A stretch of 64,000 bases of DNA from Cohnella sp. OV330 (lineage in GTDB: Bacteria > Bacillota > Bacilli > Paenibacillales > Paenibacillaceae): positions 186,001 to 250,000 of the forward strand of contig NZ_FOKE01000006.1 in NCBI RefSeq assembly GCF_900112065.1, read 5' to 3'. Below the pieces are notes generated by a model. That model had not been told where the DNA came from. It saw only the letters and a list, made by a program, of their open reading frames with translations, and made no database searches. This document shows positions 53,478 through 61,525 of this stretch, piece by piece (positions within the stretch are counted from its first letter, which is position 1; each line of letters starts with the position of its first letter). A program made the position numbers and the translations under genes.

Positions 53478-53661
53478 ATCCTGCAAAAGCGCAGGATCGC
53501 GGAGCGAGGCGCTTTCAGAATGAGGCTATCCTGCAAAAGTGCATGATGAAACGTCTAGTTTATGCGAAAATGGCTATTTGCGCGGCTGTATCATGCAAAT
53601 TTGCGCGATAGCATGCGGTTAATCACATATGTCCAGCGTTTATCATGTATTTTTACATGAT
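53478..53661. repeat. cluster of four related 20-nt palindromes
   Basis: Four 20-base inverted repeats with 7-base arms: ATCCTGCAAAAGCGCAGGAT (53478-53497, perfect), ATCCTGCAAAAGTGCATGAT (53528-53547, one arm mismatch), ATCATGCAAATTTGCGCGAT (53590-53609, one mismatch) and ATCATGTATTTTTACATGAT (53642-53661, perfect). Start-to-start spacing is 50, 62 and 52 bases. They fill most of the 317-base gap between nif3 and rnpB, where I see no gene. They look like degenerating copies of one intergenic palindromic repeat; binding sites or RNA hairpins are alternatives. Confidence 0.8.
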
Positions 53662-53731
53662 ACCGACGACGCAAGAAAAGGCGCACAAGCCCGTGTAGCA
53701 GCCTACTTTCCGGCAGTGGGCGCCGCTGCCA

Positions 53732-53760
53732 TTGTGCCGGAGCGCAATATTCGTTATACT
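53732..53760 (+). promoter_or_regulatory. sigma-A promoter of rnpB
   Basis: TTGTGC (53732-53737), 17 bases, TATACT (53755-53760); the predicted start near 53767 is just before the first paired base of RNase P RNA. Confidence 0.7.
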
Positions 53761-53773
53761 TATCGGTGCATAT

Positions 53774-54188
53774 CGGAAAGTTCGACAGACAATCGCTGGC
53801 GGCTTCGCGCCGCGAGAGGAAAGTCCGGGCTCCGTAGGGCAGGATGCTGGATAACGTCCAGTCGGCGCGAGCCGAAGGATAGTGCCACAGAAATGGACCG
53901 CCGATGGCCGCGATTCGTCGCGGATCAGGCAAGGGTGGAACCGTGGTGTAAGAGACCACGAGGAGCACTGGCGACTTTGCTCCTGGTAAACCCCATCCGG
54001 AGCAAGACCGAAGAGGAACGCAGCGGCCTTGAGCCGCGGCCCTTGCCCGGGGCGCGTTCGGGTTGGTCGCTTGAGCCGTGCGGCAACGTACGGCCTAGAT
54101 AGATGATTGTCGCTTCCATCCGTGGGAGGACCACCAGGTCCGTCTTACCACCGGAAGTACAGAACCCGGCTTACGTCGCGCTTTCCGA
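53774..54188 (+). ncRNA. rnpB: RNase P RNA, Bacillus type (class B)
   Basis: About 415 bases. The universally conserved blocks are present: GAGGAAAGTCCGGGCTC near the 5' end (53815-53831), AGTGCCACAGAAA, GGTAAACCCC, TAGATAGATGATTG and ACAGAACCCGGCTTAC near the 3' end. The 5' CGGAAAG (53774-53780) pairs with CTTTCCG (54181-54187) to form helix P1 and fixes both ends. The RNA is the catalytic subunit that removes tRNA 5' leaders. It has its own promoter. Exact termini are inferred. Confidence 0.95.
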
Positions 54189-54245
54189 TTATGCGCTAAT
54201 GAATCCGTCCTTGCTTTTTACATAAAGGATAGGAGGTCGATACAG

Positions 54246-54743
54246 ATGAGCGTGCACGAACACAACGAAGCATGCGGCCATGACGAAGATTCGGACGGCG
54301 AAGCCGCGACGGTCCAAGAGATGGTGTCGATGATGAGCAGGGCCGGATGGCGCATTACCGACCAGCGCCGGACGCTTGCCCGCATTTTCGCCGATACCGA
54401 AGGCTATTTGTCTCCGAAGGACGTTTACGACCAGTTAGCCGTGAAGTATCCGAGCGTCAGCTTCAATACCGTTTACCGCAATCTCCGGATGCTCAGCGAT
54501 ATGGGCGTGCTGGAGCAATTTTATTTTATGGACGGCGGGCTTAAGTTCAGGGCGAACTGCGCCAAGCACCATCATCACCACCTCATCTGCACGAACTGCG
54601 AGAAGACGCTGTCGTTCGACTACTGCCCGATGAAGGAAGATCTGGAGCTGCCCGGCAGCTATCGCGTGCTCAGCCACCGATTCGAGATTTACGGCGTGTG
54701 CGAGGAATGCCAGCAAGAAGGCGCGAAGGCGATCGCCCGTTAG
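54246..54743 (+). CDS. zur: zinc uptake regulator Zur (Fur family)
   Basis: A 165-residue Fur-family repressor. The winged helix (about 25-95) has RITDQRRTLARIF and SVSFNTVYRNLRML. The metal sites include KHHHHHLICTNC (about 114-125), CPM, HRFEIYGVC and CEEC, giving the structural CxxC-CxxC zinc and the regulatory site; the HHHHH-xI-C and HxFEIYG pattern matches B. subtilis Zur more than PerR or Fur. A His/Cys-rich N-terminal stretch (HEHNEACGHDED) may bind extra zinc. ATG 54246 follows AGGAGGT. It is directly upstream of the zinc importer genes, which carry Zur-box-like sites. Confidence 0.9.
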   Translation: MSVHEHNEACGHDEDSDGEAATVQEMVSMMSRAGWRITDQRRTLARIFADTEGYLSPKDVYDQLAVKYPSVSFNTVYRNLRMLSDMGVLEQFYFMDGGLKFRANCAKHHHHHLICTNCEKTLSFDYCPMKEDLELPGSYRVLSHRFEIYGVCEECQQEGAKAIAR

Positions 54744-54761
54744 TCGCGAAGCCATGAATAG

Positions 54762-54792
54762 TGTTGACGCTTATGCGGCATACTGCTATATT
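54762..54792 (+). promoter_or_regulatory. promoter of znuCBA
   Basis: TTGACG (54762-54767) and TATATT (54787-54792) with a 19-base spacer, in the 168-base gap after zur. The first Zur-box-like site begins 7 bases after the -10 box. Confidence 0.55.
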
Positions 54793-54798
54793 GTTTAA

Positions 54799-54813
54799 GT
54801 GTAATTGTTACGG
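54799..54813 (+). promoter_or_regulatory. Zur-box-like operator 1
   Basis: GTGTAATTGTTACGG resembles TCGTAATNATTACGA at the inner positions. It overlaps the predicted transcription start of znuCBA. Confidence 0.6.
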
Positions 54814-54873
54814 ATAAATGGATACGAGTATGTTAAAGCCGGCTGCGAAGCGGGCTTTCGTTATGCGATATAA

Positions 54874-54888
54874 GCGTAACTTTTACGA
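54874..54888 (+). promoter_or_regulatory. Zur-box-like operator 2
   Basis: GCGTAACTTTTACGA matches 11 of 14 defined positions of TCGTAATNATTACGA, with CGTAA/TTACG arms. It lies just before the znuC ribosome binding site. Confidence 0.7.
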
Positions 54889-54911
54889 TAAAGGACGAGG
54901 AGGAGAACGAA

Positions 54912-55622
54912 ATGGCGCTCGTAGCGATGGAGCAGGTCGTGTTCGGTTACGACGACGTACCGAGCCTGGAGGACGTGAATCTTGAGATTGGCGCAGGCGA
55001 ATTCGTCGCCGTCACCGGACCGAACGGCGCATCCAAGACGACGCTGCTCCGACTCATGATGGGCCTGCTGGCCCCTTGGAAGGGCAAGATCAGCCTGGCG
55101 TCCCGAGGCACCGGCGGCGGCAAGCTGACGATCGGTTACGTCCCGCAGCAAATCGCGGCGTTCAACAGCGGCTTTCCGAGCAGCATTCTGGAGTTCGTGC
55201 GCTCCGGCCGCTATACGAAGGGCTCGTGGCTCAGGAAAATGGACGCCCGGGATCATGAACAGACGGAGTTGGCGCTCAAGCAGGTGGGGATGTGGCATCT
55301 GCGGCACCGCAAGATCGGCGAGCTGTCCGGCGGCCAGAAGCAGCGGATTTGCATCGCGCGGGCGCTGGCGATGGAGCCGGACCTGCTCGTGCTGGACGAA
55401 CCGACGACGGGCATGGACCGGGAGAGCCGGTTCGGTTTTTACGAGCTCATGAAGACGCAGACGGAGCAGTACGGACGCACCGTCGTCATGGTCACGCACG
55501 GCCTGGACGAAGTATCGCCATATTTGGATCGCATCATCGAGCTGGAACGGAAGGAGGATGGCAAGTGGAGATGCTGCACTACGACTTCATGCAGAGGGCA
55601 TTTCTCGCCGGCGCGCTCATAG
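54912..55622 (+). CDS. znuC: zinc ABC transporter ATP-binding protein
   Basis: A 236-residue ABC ATPase. Walker A is TGPNGASKTTLLRL (about residues 34-47), with Ser in place of the usual Gly before Lys, a form common in AdcC/ZnuC-type proteins. The signature LSGGQKQRICIARAL and Walker B LLVLDEPTTGMD are intact, with the H-loop in VTHGLDEV. The last about 19 codons overlap the permease gene by 58 bases and are of low family similarity. ATG 54912 follows GAGGAGGAG. It energises zinc or manganese uptake with the next two genes; zur next door points to zinc. Confidence 0.93.
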   Translation: MALVAMEQVVFGYDDVPSLEDVNLEIGAGEFVAVTGPNGASKTTLLRLMMGLLAPWKGKISLASRGTGGGKLTIGYVPQQIAAFNSGFPSSILEFVRSGRYTKGSWLRKMDARDHEQTELALKQVGMWHLRHRKIGELSGGQKQRICIARALAMEPDLLVLDEPTTGMDRESRFGFYELMKTQTEQYGRTVVMVTHGLDEVSPYLDRIIELERKEDGKWRCCTTTSCRGHFSPARS

Positions 55623-56482
55623 CGCTCGTCGCATCGGCGCTCGGCGTCTACCTGATGCTTCGCAGGCAGGCGCTGATGGCCGACATGCTCTCGCACGTCT
55701 CGCTGGCGGGCATCGCGGCCGGCGCTTATCTCCACTGGAATCCCACCCTGACGGGATTCGCCATCGCCATCGTCGGCGCGGTCGCCGTCGAATATGTCCG
55801 CCGATCGTACAAGACCTACAGCGAGATCTCCGTCGCGATCATCATGGTCGGCGGGCTGTCCAGCGCCGTCATCATCATGAACCTGAACCAGAGCGTGAAC
55901 AAGAGCTTCTCGTCTTACTTGTTCGGCTCTGTCGTGGCCGTCAACCGGACCGAGCTTATCCTGATGCTCGCGGTGTCGGTGCTGGCCGCCTTGTTCTTCA
56001 TCCTGATGCGCCGTCCTCTCTATCAGATGACGTTCGACGAAGATACGGCCAAGACGTCCGGGCTGCCTGTCAACTGGCTGTCGCTCGCGTTCAGCGTCGT
56101 CACGGGGATGATCGTCGCCGCGGCGATGCCGATCGTCGGCGTCCTGCTCGTCTCGTCGCTCGTCGTGCTCCCTGCGGCGCTCGCCATCCGGCTCGCCTCG
56201 AGCTTCGCGATGGCGATCGGTCTCTCGATGGCGTTCGGCCTCGGCGGCGTATGGTCCGGACTGGCTGCCTCGTATGCCTTCAGCACGCCGCCCGGCGCGA
56301 CGATCGCGCTCATCCTGCTCGCGATTCTGCTCGTCGGCATCGGGCTCAAGAAGGGCGCGCTTCGCGCGGCGAAGCGCAAAAGCAGGCTCGGCCATACCGG
56401 CGCTGCGCCGGATTCGCCGTACGAAGCGGCGCGATTCAGCAGCACGGCGCGCGTCGCGGAGAAGGGGGAGTCGCGAGGGTGA
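55565..56482 (+). CDS. znuB: zinc ABC transporter permease
   Basis: A 305-residue ABC-3 family permease with eight or nine membrane helices: FLAGALIALVASALGVYLML and QALMADMLSHVSLAGIAAGAYL at the N-terminal half, then GVLLVSSLVVLPAALAIRLA. The start GTG 55565 has GGAAGGAGG 7 bases upstream. The C-terminal about 30 residues are a hydrophilic tail. It overlaps znuC by 58 bases and znuA by 4 (GTGA), consistent with a tightly coupled operon. Confidence 0.93.
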   Translation: MEMLHYDFMQRAFLAGALIALVASALGVYLMLRRQALMADMLSHVSLAGIAAGAYLHWNPTLTGFAIAIVGAVAVEYVRRSYKTYSEISVAIIMVGGLSSAVIIMNLNQSVNKSFSSYLFGSVVAVNRTELILMLAVSVLAALFFILMRRPLYQMTFDEDTAKTSGLPVNWLSLAFSVVTGMIVAAAMPIVGVLLVSSLVVLPAALAIRLASSFAMAIGLSMAFGLGGVWSGLAASYAFSTPPGATIALILLAILLVGIGLKKGALRAAKRKSRLGHTGAAPDSPYEAARFSSTARVAEKGESRG

Positions 56483-57432
56483 AGGAGATTCTGGCTAAAG
56501 CGGCGCTGTCGTCGCTGGCCGCATCGATGCTGCTCGCGGGGTGCGGGCATGGCGGGACGAACAACGCCGCGGGTACCGGCGCGAATGGGGACTCGCCGGG
56601 CAAGCTTCATGTGGCGGCCAGCTTTTATCCGATGTACGAATTCGCCAGGCAAGTCGCCGGCGACCTCGCCGACGTGACGTTGATGGTGCCGGGCGGCGTG
56701 GAGCCCCACGATTGGGAGCCGACGCCCAAGGATATGGCGCTGCTGTCCAAAGCCGACGTTTTCGTGTACAACGGCATCGTAGAGGGCTGGGCCGAGCAGG
56801 CGATCTCTAGCGCGGGCAACGGGGATCGCGTCGACGTCGAAGCTTCTTCCGGGCTCGAGCTCGAGACGGGCGGCGGCGAACAGGCGTCGGACACCCGCGA
56901 GCAGGCCGGCATGGACCCGCACGTATGGCTGAGTCCCGTGCTTGCGCAGCGGGAAGTCGAACGCATCAGAGACGGCCTGTCAAAGGCCGATTCGGCACAC
57001 GCCGCCGACTACGAAGCGAATGCCAAGGCCTATATCGCGAAGCTGCAGCAGCTTGATGCGGACTACCGCACGGCGCTTGGCCAAGCGAAGAACAAGACGT
57101 TCGTGACGCAGCATGCCGCATTCGGCTATTTGGCGCGCGAGTACGGGCTGACGCAGCTGCCGATCTCCGGCCTGTCCCCGGATCAGGAGCCGACGCCTGC
57201 GCAGATGGCCTCCGTCGTGAAGGAGATCAAGTCGCTCGGCATCTCGACGATCTTTTTCGAAGAACTCGTCGACCCGAAGGTCGCCGAGACGATCGCGAGC
57301 GAGACGGGCGCGAAGACCGACGTGCTGAATCCGATCGAGGGGCTCACGAAGGATGACAAGAAGCAGGGACTCGATTATATCGGCTTGATGAATCAGAACC
57401 TGGCTGCGCTCGAAAAAGCGTTAAACGCTTAA
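56479..57432 (+). CDS. znuA: zinc ABC transporter substrate-binding lipoprotein
   Basis: A 317-residue cluster A-I metal-binding lipoprotein. The signal peptide ends in the lipobox LLAGC (Cys about residue 23). Metal ligands by family: His in GGVEPHDWEPT, His in MDPHVWLSP, His in VTQHAAFGYL and Asp/Glu near the C-terminus. The flexible loop usually rich in His/Asp is short (about 122-142; TGGGEQASDTREQAG). It is anchored outside the cell and delivers Zn2+ to ZnuB. GTG 56479 overlaps the znuB stop. Followed by a strong terminator. Confidence 0.93.
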   Translation: MKEILAKAALSSLAASMLLAGCGHGGTNNAAGTGANGDSPGKLHVAASFYPMYEFARQVAGDLADVTLMVPGGVEPHDWEPTPKDMALLSKADVFVYNGIVEGWAEQAISSAGNGDRVDVEASSGLELETGGGEQASDTREQAGMDPHVWLSPVLAQREVERIRDGLSKADSAHAADYEANAKAYIAKLQQLDADYRTALGQAKNKTFVTQHAAFGYLAREYGLTQLPISGLSPDQEPTPAQMASVVKEIKSLGISTIFFEELVDPKVAETIASETGAKTDVLNPIEGLTKDDKKQGLDYIGLMNQNLAALEKALNA

Positions 57433-57473
57433 TAAGAGCTGCGCTTCCTATATGTTCGCGACATGTTTGCGAT

Positions 57474-57500
57474 AAAAACCCCGGTTTTCCCGGGGTTTTT
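57474..57500 (+). terminator. intrinsic terminator of znuCBA
   Basis: AAAAACCCCGG (57474-57484), short T-rich loop, CCGGGGTTTTT (57490-57500). Symmetric A and T tracts make it potentially bidirectional. Confidence 0.95.
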
Positions 57501-57559
57501 GCTTGTCCGAAAGAGGTCGTCTTTCGTTTAATCCCATTAAAATGACCGGACAGTTCAGT

Positions 57560-57588
57560 TTGTGATCGATCCTCGAATTCGGTACAAT
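57560..57588 (+). promoter_or_regulatory. promoter of the first M29 aminopeptidase
   Basis: TTGTGA (57560-57565), 17 bases, TACAAT (57583-57588), 40 bases before the start codon. Confidence 0.65.
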
Positions 57589-57627
57589 ATAGAAAACCGA
57601 ATGCATTCTGAAAACGGAGCGTGAGAC

Positions 57628-58860
57628 ATGTCGGAGTTCGAACATGATTTGTCCAAGTACGCCGAACTGATCGTAAAGATCGGCGCCAACGTGCAGCAAG
57701 GCCAGGACGTGTACGTCTCCAGCCAGATCGAGGGGGCGCCGCTGGCCCGTCTGGTCGCGGAGCATGCCTACAAGGCCGGGGCCGGCAACGTGATCGTGGA
57801 CTGGGCGGACGATGCGCTCACCCGTCTGAAGTACGATCATGCCGCGCCTGAAGTATTCACCCAGTTTCCCGAGTGGGAGAAGCTGCGCCGCAACGAAGTC
57901 GTCGAGCGAGGCGGCTGCTTTATTTTCCTCAACTCGTCCAACCCCGATCTGCTGAGCGGCGTCGATCCTAAAAAGATCGGCAGTTATCAAAAGGCGGCCG
58001 GCGAGGCGCTCGCCGTCTATCGGCAGGCAACGGCGTCGGACAAGATTGCCTGGACGATCGCGGCCAGCGCCACCAAGGCATGGGCGGCGAAGGTATTCCC
58101 CGGCGAATCCGCCGAGGTGTCCGTCCGCAAGCTATGGCAGGCGATCTTCGATGCGGTCCGTCTCCATGCGGACGATCCGGTAGAAAATTGGCGCGCGCAT
58201 GATGCGAATCTGCAGGCCAGAGCCGCTTGGCTGAACGAGCAGCGGTTCGACAAGCTGCACTACAGCGCGCCGGGTACGGACCTTACGATCGGGCTGCCGA
58301 AGGGCCATCTGTGGATGACGGCCGGCGGGACGAAGCCGGACGGCATCGGTTTTATGAAAAACATGCCTACGGAGGAAGTGTTCACGGTTCCTCACCGCGA
58401 CGGCGCCAGCGGGTATGTGAGCAGCTCGAAGCCGCTTAGCTACAGCGGCACGCTCATCGACCGCTTTAAGCTGACGTTCGAGAACGGGCGAATCGTCGGC
58501 GTAGAAGCCGAGGAAGGCGAGGAGATTCTGAAGCAGATCGTCGAGACGGACGACGGCTCGCATTACTTGGGCGAAGTCGCGCTCGTGCCGCATCGGTCGC
58601 CGATCTCGAACGCCAATCTTTTATTTTACAATACGTTGTTCGACGAGAACGCGTCCAACCACCTGGCGATCGGACTCGGCTTCCCGTTCACGCTTGAAGG
58701 CGGCAAAACGATGTCGCCCGAGGAGCTGCGAGAGGCCGGCGTCAACGCAAGCGTCGTTCACGTCGACTTCATGGTCGGAAGGGCCGACATGGAGATCGAC
58801 GGCATTCGGGCGGACGGCACGAAGGTACCGGTATTCCGCGGCGGTAATTGGGCGAACTGA
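57628..58860 (+). CDS. M29-family metallo-aminopeptidase (copy 1)
   Basis: A 410-residue cytosolic thermophilic-type aminopeptidase (AmpS/PepS/aminopeptidase T family). Metal and catalytic segments by family: NMPTEEVFTVPHRDGASGYV (about residues 247-266), ETDDGSHYLGEVALVPH (about 310-326), NTLFDENASNHLAIG and HVDFMVG. These cobalt/zinc enzymes remove N-terminal residues from peptides with broad specificity. ATG 57628 follows GGAGCGTGAG. It lies 45 bases upstream of a close paralogue, so the pair is a tandem duplication. Confidence 0.94.
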   Translation: MSEFEHDLSKYAELIVKIGANVQQGQDVYVSSQIEGAPLARLVAEHAYKAGAGNVIVDWADDALTRLKYDHAAPEVFTQFPEWEKLRRNEVVERGGCFIFLNSSNPDLLSGVDPKKIGSYQKAAGEALAVYRQATASDKIAWTIAASATKAWAAKVFPGESAEVSVRKLWQAIFDAVRLHADDPVENWRAHDANLQARAAWLNEQRFDKLHYSAPGTDLTIGLPKGHLWMTAGGTKPDGIGFMKNMPTEEVFTVPHRDGASGYVSSSKPLSYSGTLIDRFKLTFENGRIVGVEAEEGEEILKQIVETDDGSHYLGEVALVPHRSPISNANLLFYNTLFDENASNHLAIGLGFPFTLEGGKTMSPEELREAGVNASVVHVDFMVGRADMEIDGIRADGTKVPVFRGGNWAN

Positions 58861-58905
58861 CGTTCACGCAGCCTACCCATTTCGAACGATACGGAGGATG
58901 ATCCT

Positions 58906-60135
58906 ATGGAACCATTCGAGCAGCAGCTGGCCCGGTACGCGGAACTTATCGTCAAAGTCGGCGCGAACGTCCAACAAGGCCAGGAAGTGTTCATCGTCAG
59001 CCAGATCGAGACGGCGCCGCTGACGCGCCTCGTCGCCGCGGCGGCCTATGAAGCGGGCGCTTCCAACGTGCACGTGGATTGGAGCGACGACGCGGTGTCC
59101 CGCCTCAAATACGATCATGCGGACCCCGAAGTATTCCGGTCATTCCCCGCATGGGAGACGTTGAAACGCGGCAGCTTCGTGGAAAAGGGCGCCTGCTTCA
59201 TCTCGTTCGTCTCGTCGGGCCCGGACGTTCTGAAGGGCGTCGATCCGCAGCGGATCGGCGACTATCAAAAAGCGGCCGGCGCGGGACTCGCCGAATTTCG
59301 CAGGGCGATCCAATCCGACAAGGTCGCGTGGACGGTCGCGGCGGCGGCATCGAACGATTGGGCGCAAAAAGTGTTCCCGGGCGATGCGCCGGAAATCGCG
59401 CTCAGCAAGCTGTGGCTGGCGATCTTCGACGCGGTCCGCCTGCACGCGGACGACCCGGTCGAAGCTTGGCGCGAGCATGACCGCGTCCTGCACGGCAAGG
59501 TCGATTGGCTGAACGGCTTGCGTCTGCGCAAGCTGCACTACAAAGCCGCCGGCACGGACCTGACGGTCGAGCTGCCGGATCGCCATCTGTGGGTCGGCGC
59601 CTCAAGCGTGACGCCTGGCGGCGTCAACTTCATGGCGAACATGCCGACCGAAGAAGTGTTTACGGCACCCCGGCGCGACGGGGTGAACGGCTACGTGAGC
59701 AGCACGAAGCCGCTCAGCTATGCGGGCAATATCATCGACCGCTTCAAGCTGACGTTCGCGCTCGGACGGATCGTCAAGGCCGAGGCCGAGGAGGGCGAAG
59801 CGATCCTGCAGCAGCTCGTCGAGACCGACGAAGGCTCGCATTATCTCGGGGAGATGGCGCTCGTCCCGCATCGCTCGCCGATCTCGGAGTCGAACATCCT
59901 GTTCTACAACACGCTGTTCGACGAGAATGCGTCCAATCACTTCGCCATCGGCAGCGGCTACGCGTTCAACGTCGAGGGCGGCAAGACGATGACGCCGGAA
60001 GAGCTGGCGGCGAGCGGCGTCAATACGAGCGTCGCGCACGTCGACTTCATGATCGGGTCCGCCGAGATGGATATCGACGGCTACTTGGAAGACGGAACGG
60101 TCGTGCCTATCTTCAGGAACGGCAATTGGGCGTGA
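58906..60135 (+). CDS. M29-family metallo-aminopeptidase (copy 2)
   Basis: A 409-residue paralogue of the preceding gene, collinear over its whole length and more than half identical by eye: FEQQLARYAELIVKVGANVQ, NMPTEEVFTAPRRDGVNGYV, ETDEGSHYLGEMALVPH and HVDFMIG repeat the metal-site segments. All expected metal ligands appear kept, so both copies are probably active. ATG 58906 follows CGGAGGA. Likely co-transcribed with copy 1 and terminated at 60149-60187. Confidence 0.94.
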   Translation: MEPFEQQLARYAELIVKVGANVQQGQEVFIVSQIETAPLTRLVAAAAYEAGASNVHVDWSDDAVSRLKYDHADPEVFRSFPAWETLKRGSFVEKGACFISFVSSGPDVLKGVDPQRIGDYQKAAGAGLAEFRRAIQSDKVAWTVAAAASNDWAQKVFPGDAPEIALSKLWLAIFDAVRLHADDPVEAWREHDRVLHGKVDWLNGLRLRKLHYKAAGTDLTVELPDRHLWVGASSVTPGGVNFMANMPTEEVFTAPRRDGVNGYVSSTKPLSYAGNIIDRFKLTFALGRIVKAEAEEGEAILQQLVETDEGSHYLGEMALVPHRSPISESNILFYNTLFDENASNHFAIGSGYAFNVEGGKTMTPEELAASGVNTSVAHVDFMIGSAEMDIDGYLEDGTVVPIFRNGNWA

Positions 60136-60148
60136 CGATCGCGCATCG

Positions 60149-60187
60149 AAAAAAGGTTGACCGGCAGCTGCCGGCCAACCTTTTTTT
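60149..60187. terminator. bidirectional terminator between aminopeptidase and bdbC
   Basis: AAAAAAGGTTGACCGGCAG (60149-60167) pairs with CTGCCGGCCAACCTTTTTT (60168-60186), with one mismatch. It serves the + strand aminopeptidases and possibly the converging minus-strand operon. Confidence 0.92.
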
Positions 60188-60206
60188 GCTTTGCGGCGTT
60201 CGCCGC

Positions 60207-60677
60207 TTAACGATCCTCGAATTCCGAGTCGTCGGATTCGGCTTCGGCCCAGCCGTCGCGGCCTTGCTTCCTGCTCCCGTACCAGAGCAGCAGACCGATC
60301 AGGATAAAGGCCGTGAGCGCCATAAGCGGAATGGTGATGACGCCGAACCAATCCAAGTAATCTTCGTTGCACGGAACGCCGACCGTGCAGGGGAGAATGC
60401 TGGCCATGCCCGGCACCTTTTGCTCGCCGTAATGATAGAGCGAGATGAACCCGCCGATCGCGATTAACGGCGCGACGTAGCCGACGATGCGCCGGTCGCC
60501 GCGAATGGCGGCGCGGCCGAGCAGCAGCACGAGCGGGTACATGAAGATCCGCTGCAGCCAGCACAGCTTGCAGGGCGCGTAGTTCAGCACCTCGCTCATG
60601 AAAAGGCTGCCGCCGGTCGCGACGAGCGAGACGACCCATGCCAAGTAGAGGAAGTTAGCCCGGATAAACGAACGCAT
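60207..60677 (-). CDS. bdbC: disulfide oxidoreductase BdbC (DsbB family)
   Basis: A 156-residue membrane protein with four helices. The first redox pair is CKLC (APCKLCWLQRIFMYP, about residues 36-39), next to the quinone-binding region; the second pair is in ILPCTVGVPCNEDYLDWFG. This matches DsbB/BdbC, which reoxidises a DsbA-type partner using quinone. The C-terminus is an acidic cytoplasmic tail. It lies 16 bases downstream of the thioredoxin-fold partner gene, forming a two-gene minus-strand operon. Confidence 0.93.
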   Translation of the reverse strand: MRSFIRANFLYLAWVVSLVATGGSLFMSEVLNYAPCKLCWLQRIFMYPLVLLLGRAAIRGDRRIVGYVAPLIAIGGFISLYHYGEQKVPGMASILPCTVGVPCNEDYLDWFGVITIPLMALTAFILIGLLLWYGSRKQGRDGWAEAESDDSEFEDR

Positions 60678-60693
60678 CGCTTAAGCGTCCTCC

Positions 60694-61452
60694 TTAGGAG
60701 GCCGAGGCGGAAGCGGTCGAGGCGGCCGGCGCTTCCGGCGACGCCTTGAGCGCCTTCTCGATCTCGGCTTTCAGATTGTCGTAGCTCAGCGCCTGGTCGT
60801 CGGACAGCTTTTTGCCGTTCAGAACAAGGGTCGGCGTGCCGGTGAAGCTGTTGTCGCGCGCGATCTTATTGTGTTTGTCCACTTCGGACTGGTATGTAGC
60901 GCCGTCGATGTCTTTTTTCAGCTTGTCGAAGTCGAGCTTCAGCGACTTGTCCTGCGCCAGTTTGACGAGGAAGTCCGAGGTCGCCCAAGTCGCGCTCTCG
61001 GCGCCTTGATTTTCGTAGACGGCATGATAGAAGTTCCAAAACTCGTCGTTGCTCTGATGATAGACGGCTTGCGCGGCGAGCGCGGCGGTTCTCGAGTCCG
61101 TCTGCGGGCTGATGATCGTGAAGTTCATGAAGCTGAGCGATATTTTGCCTGTATCGATAAAGTCCGCCTTTAACTTCGGATAGATCTCGTCGTTAAAATA
61201 TTTGCATGTCGTACACTTGAAATCGCCGAATTCGACGAGCTTGACGGGCGCGTCGGTCTGGCCGATCGTCGGCAGCGTATCGTAATCGAAATTCAAGTCC
61301 TCGGGCTCGGGCCGGAATACGATGGCAAGCGCGATGATCGCCACGGCGGCCACGACCGTCGTCCAAACCCAGATCCGCGATTGCTTGCGCCTCTTGCGCG
61401 CCAACTCTTCTTTTTTCAACCGTTCTTCTTTCTTTCGCTGTGCCTTGTCCAA
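60694..61452 (-). CDS. bdbD: membrane-anchored thiol oxidoreductase BdbD (DsbA family)
   Basis: A 252-residue protein: a Lys/Arg/Glu-rich cytoplasmic segment (about 1-25), one membrane helix (about 28-47) and an extracellular DsbA-like thioredoxin domain with FGDFKCTTCKYF (active site CTTC, about residues 80-83) and the cis-proline loop FTGTPTLVLNG. It should oxidise Cys pairs in exported proteins, being reoxidised by BdbC. I start at TTG 61452, preceded by GAAGGGG 9 bases away; an in-frame ATG at 61554 overlaps the -35 box and cannot be transcribed from that promoter. Confidence 0.88.
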   Translation of the reverse strand: MDKAQRKKEERLKKEELARKRRKQSRIWVWTTVVAAVAIIALAIVFRPEPEDLNFDYDTLPTIGQTDAPVKLVEFGDFKCTTCKYFNDEIYPKLKADFIDTGKISLSFMNFTIISPQTDSRTAALAAQAVYHQSNDEFWNFYHAVYENQGAESATWATSDFLVKLAQDKSLKLDFDKLKKDIDGATYQSEVDKHNKIARDNSFTGTPTLVLNGKKLSDDQALSYDNLKAEIEKALKASPEAPAASTASASAS

Positions 61453-61474
61453 TGAGCTCGACCCCTTCGTTCCG

Positions 61475-61488
61475 GATGAATATTCATC
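61475..61488 (-). promoter_or_regulatory. perfect 14-bp palindrome in the bdbDC leader
   Basis: GATGAATATTCATC is perfectly self-complementary and lies between the predicted transcription start (about 61519) and the TTG start of bdbD. A repressor binding site is plausible; chance is not excluded. Confidence 0.5.
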
Positions 61489-61525
61489 GTAATTTCGGCG
61501 ATCTTTCCAAACCGCGCTTCTCTCT

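Noticed and set aside
53478-53661. Possible CRISPR array (repeats of about 20 bases at about 50-60-base spacing)
   Set aside because: Only four units, each a palindrome with differing arms, spacing not constant, and no cas genes; a palindromic intergenic repeat explains it better.
55558-56478. Long frame in znuB region continuing into znuA as one protein
   Set aside because: The first part is a shadow of znuB; the znuA frame begins properly with GTG 56479, a signal peptide and lipobox.
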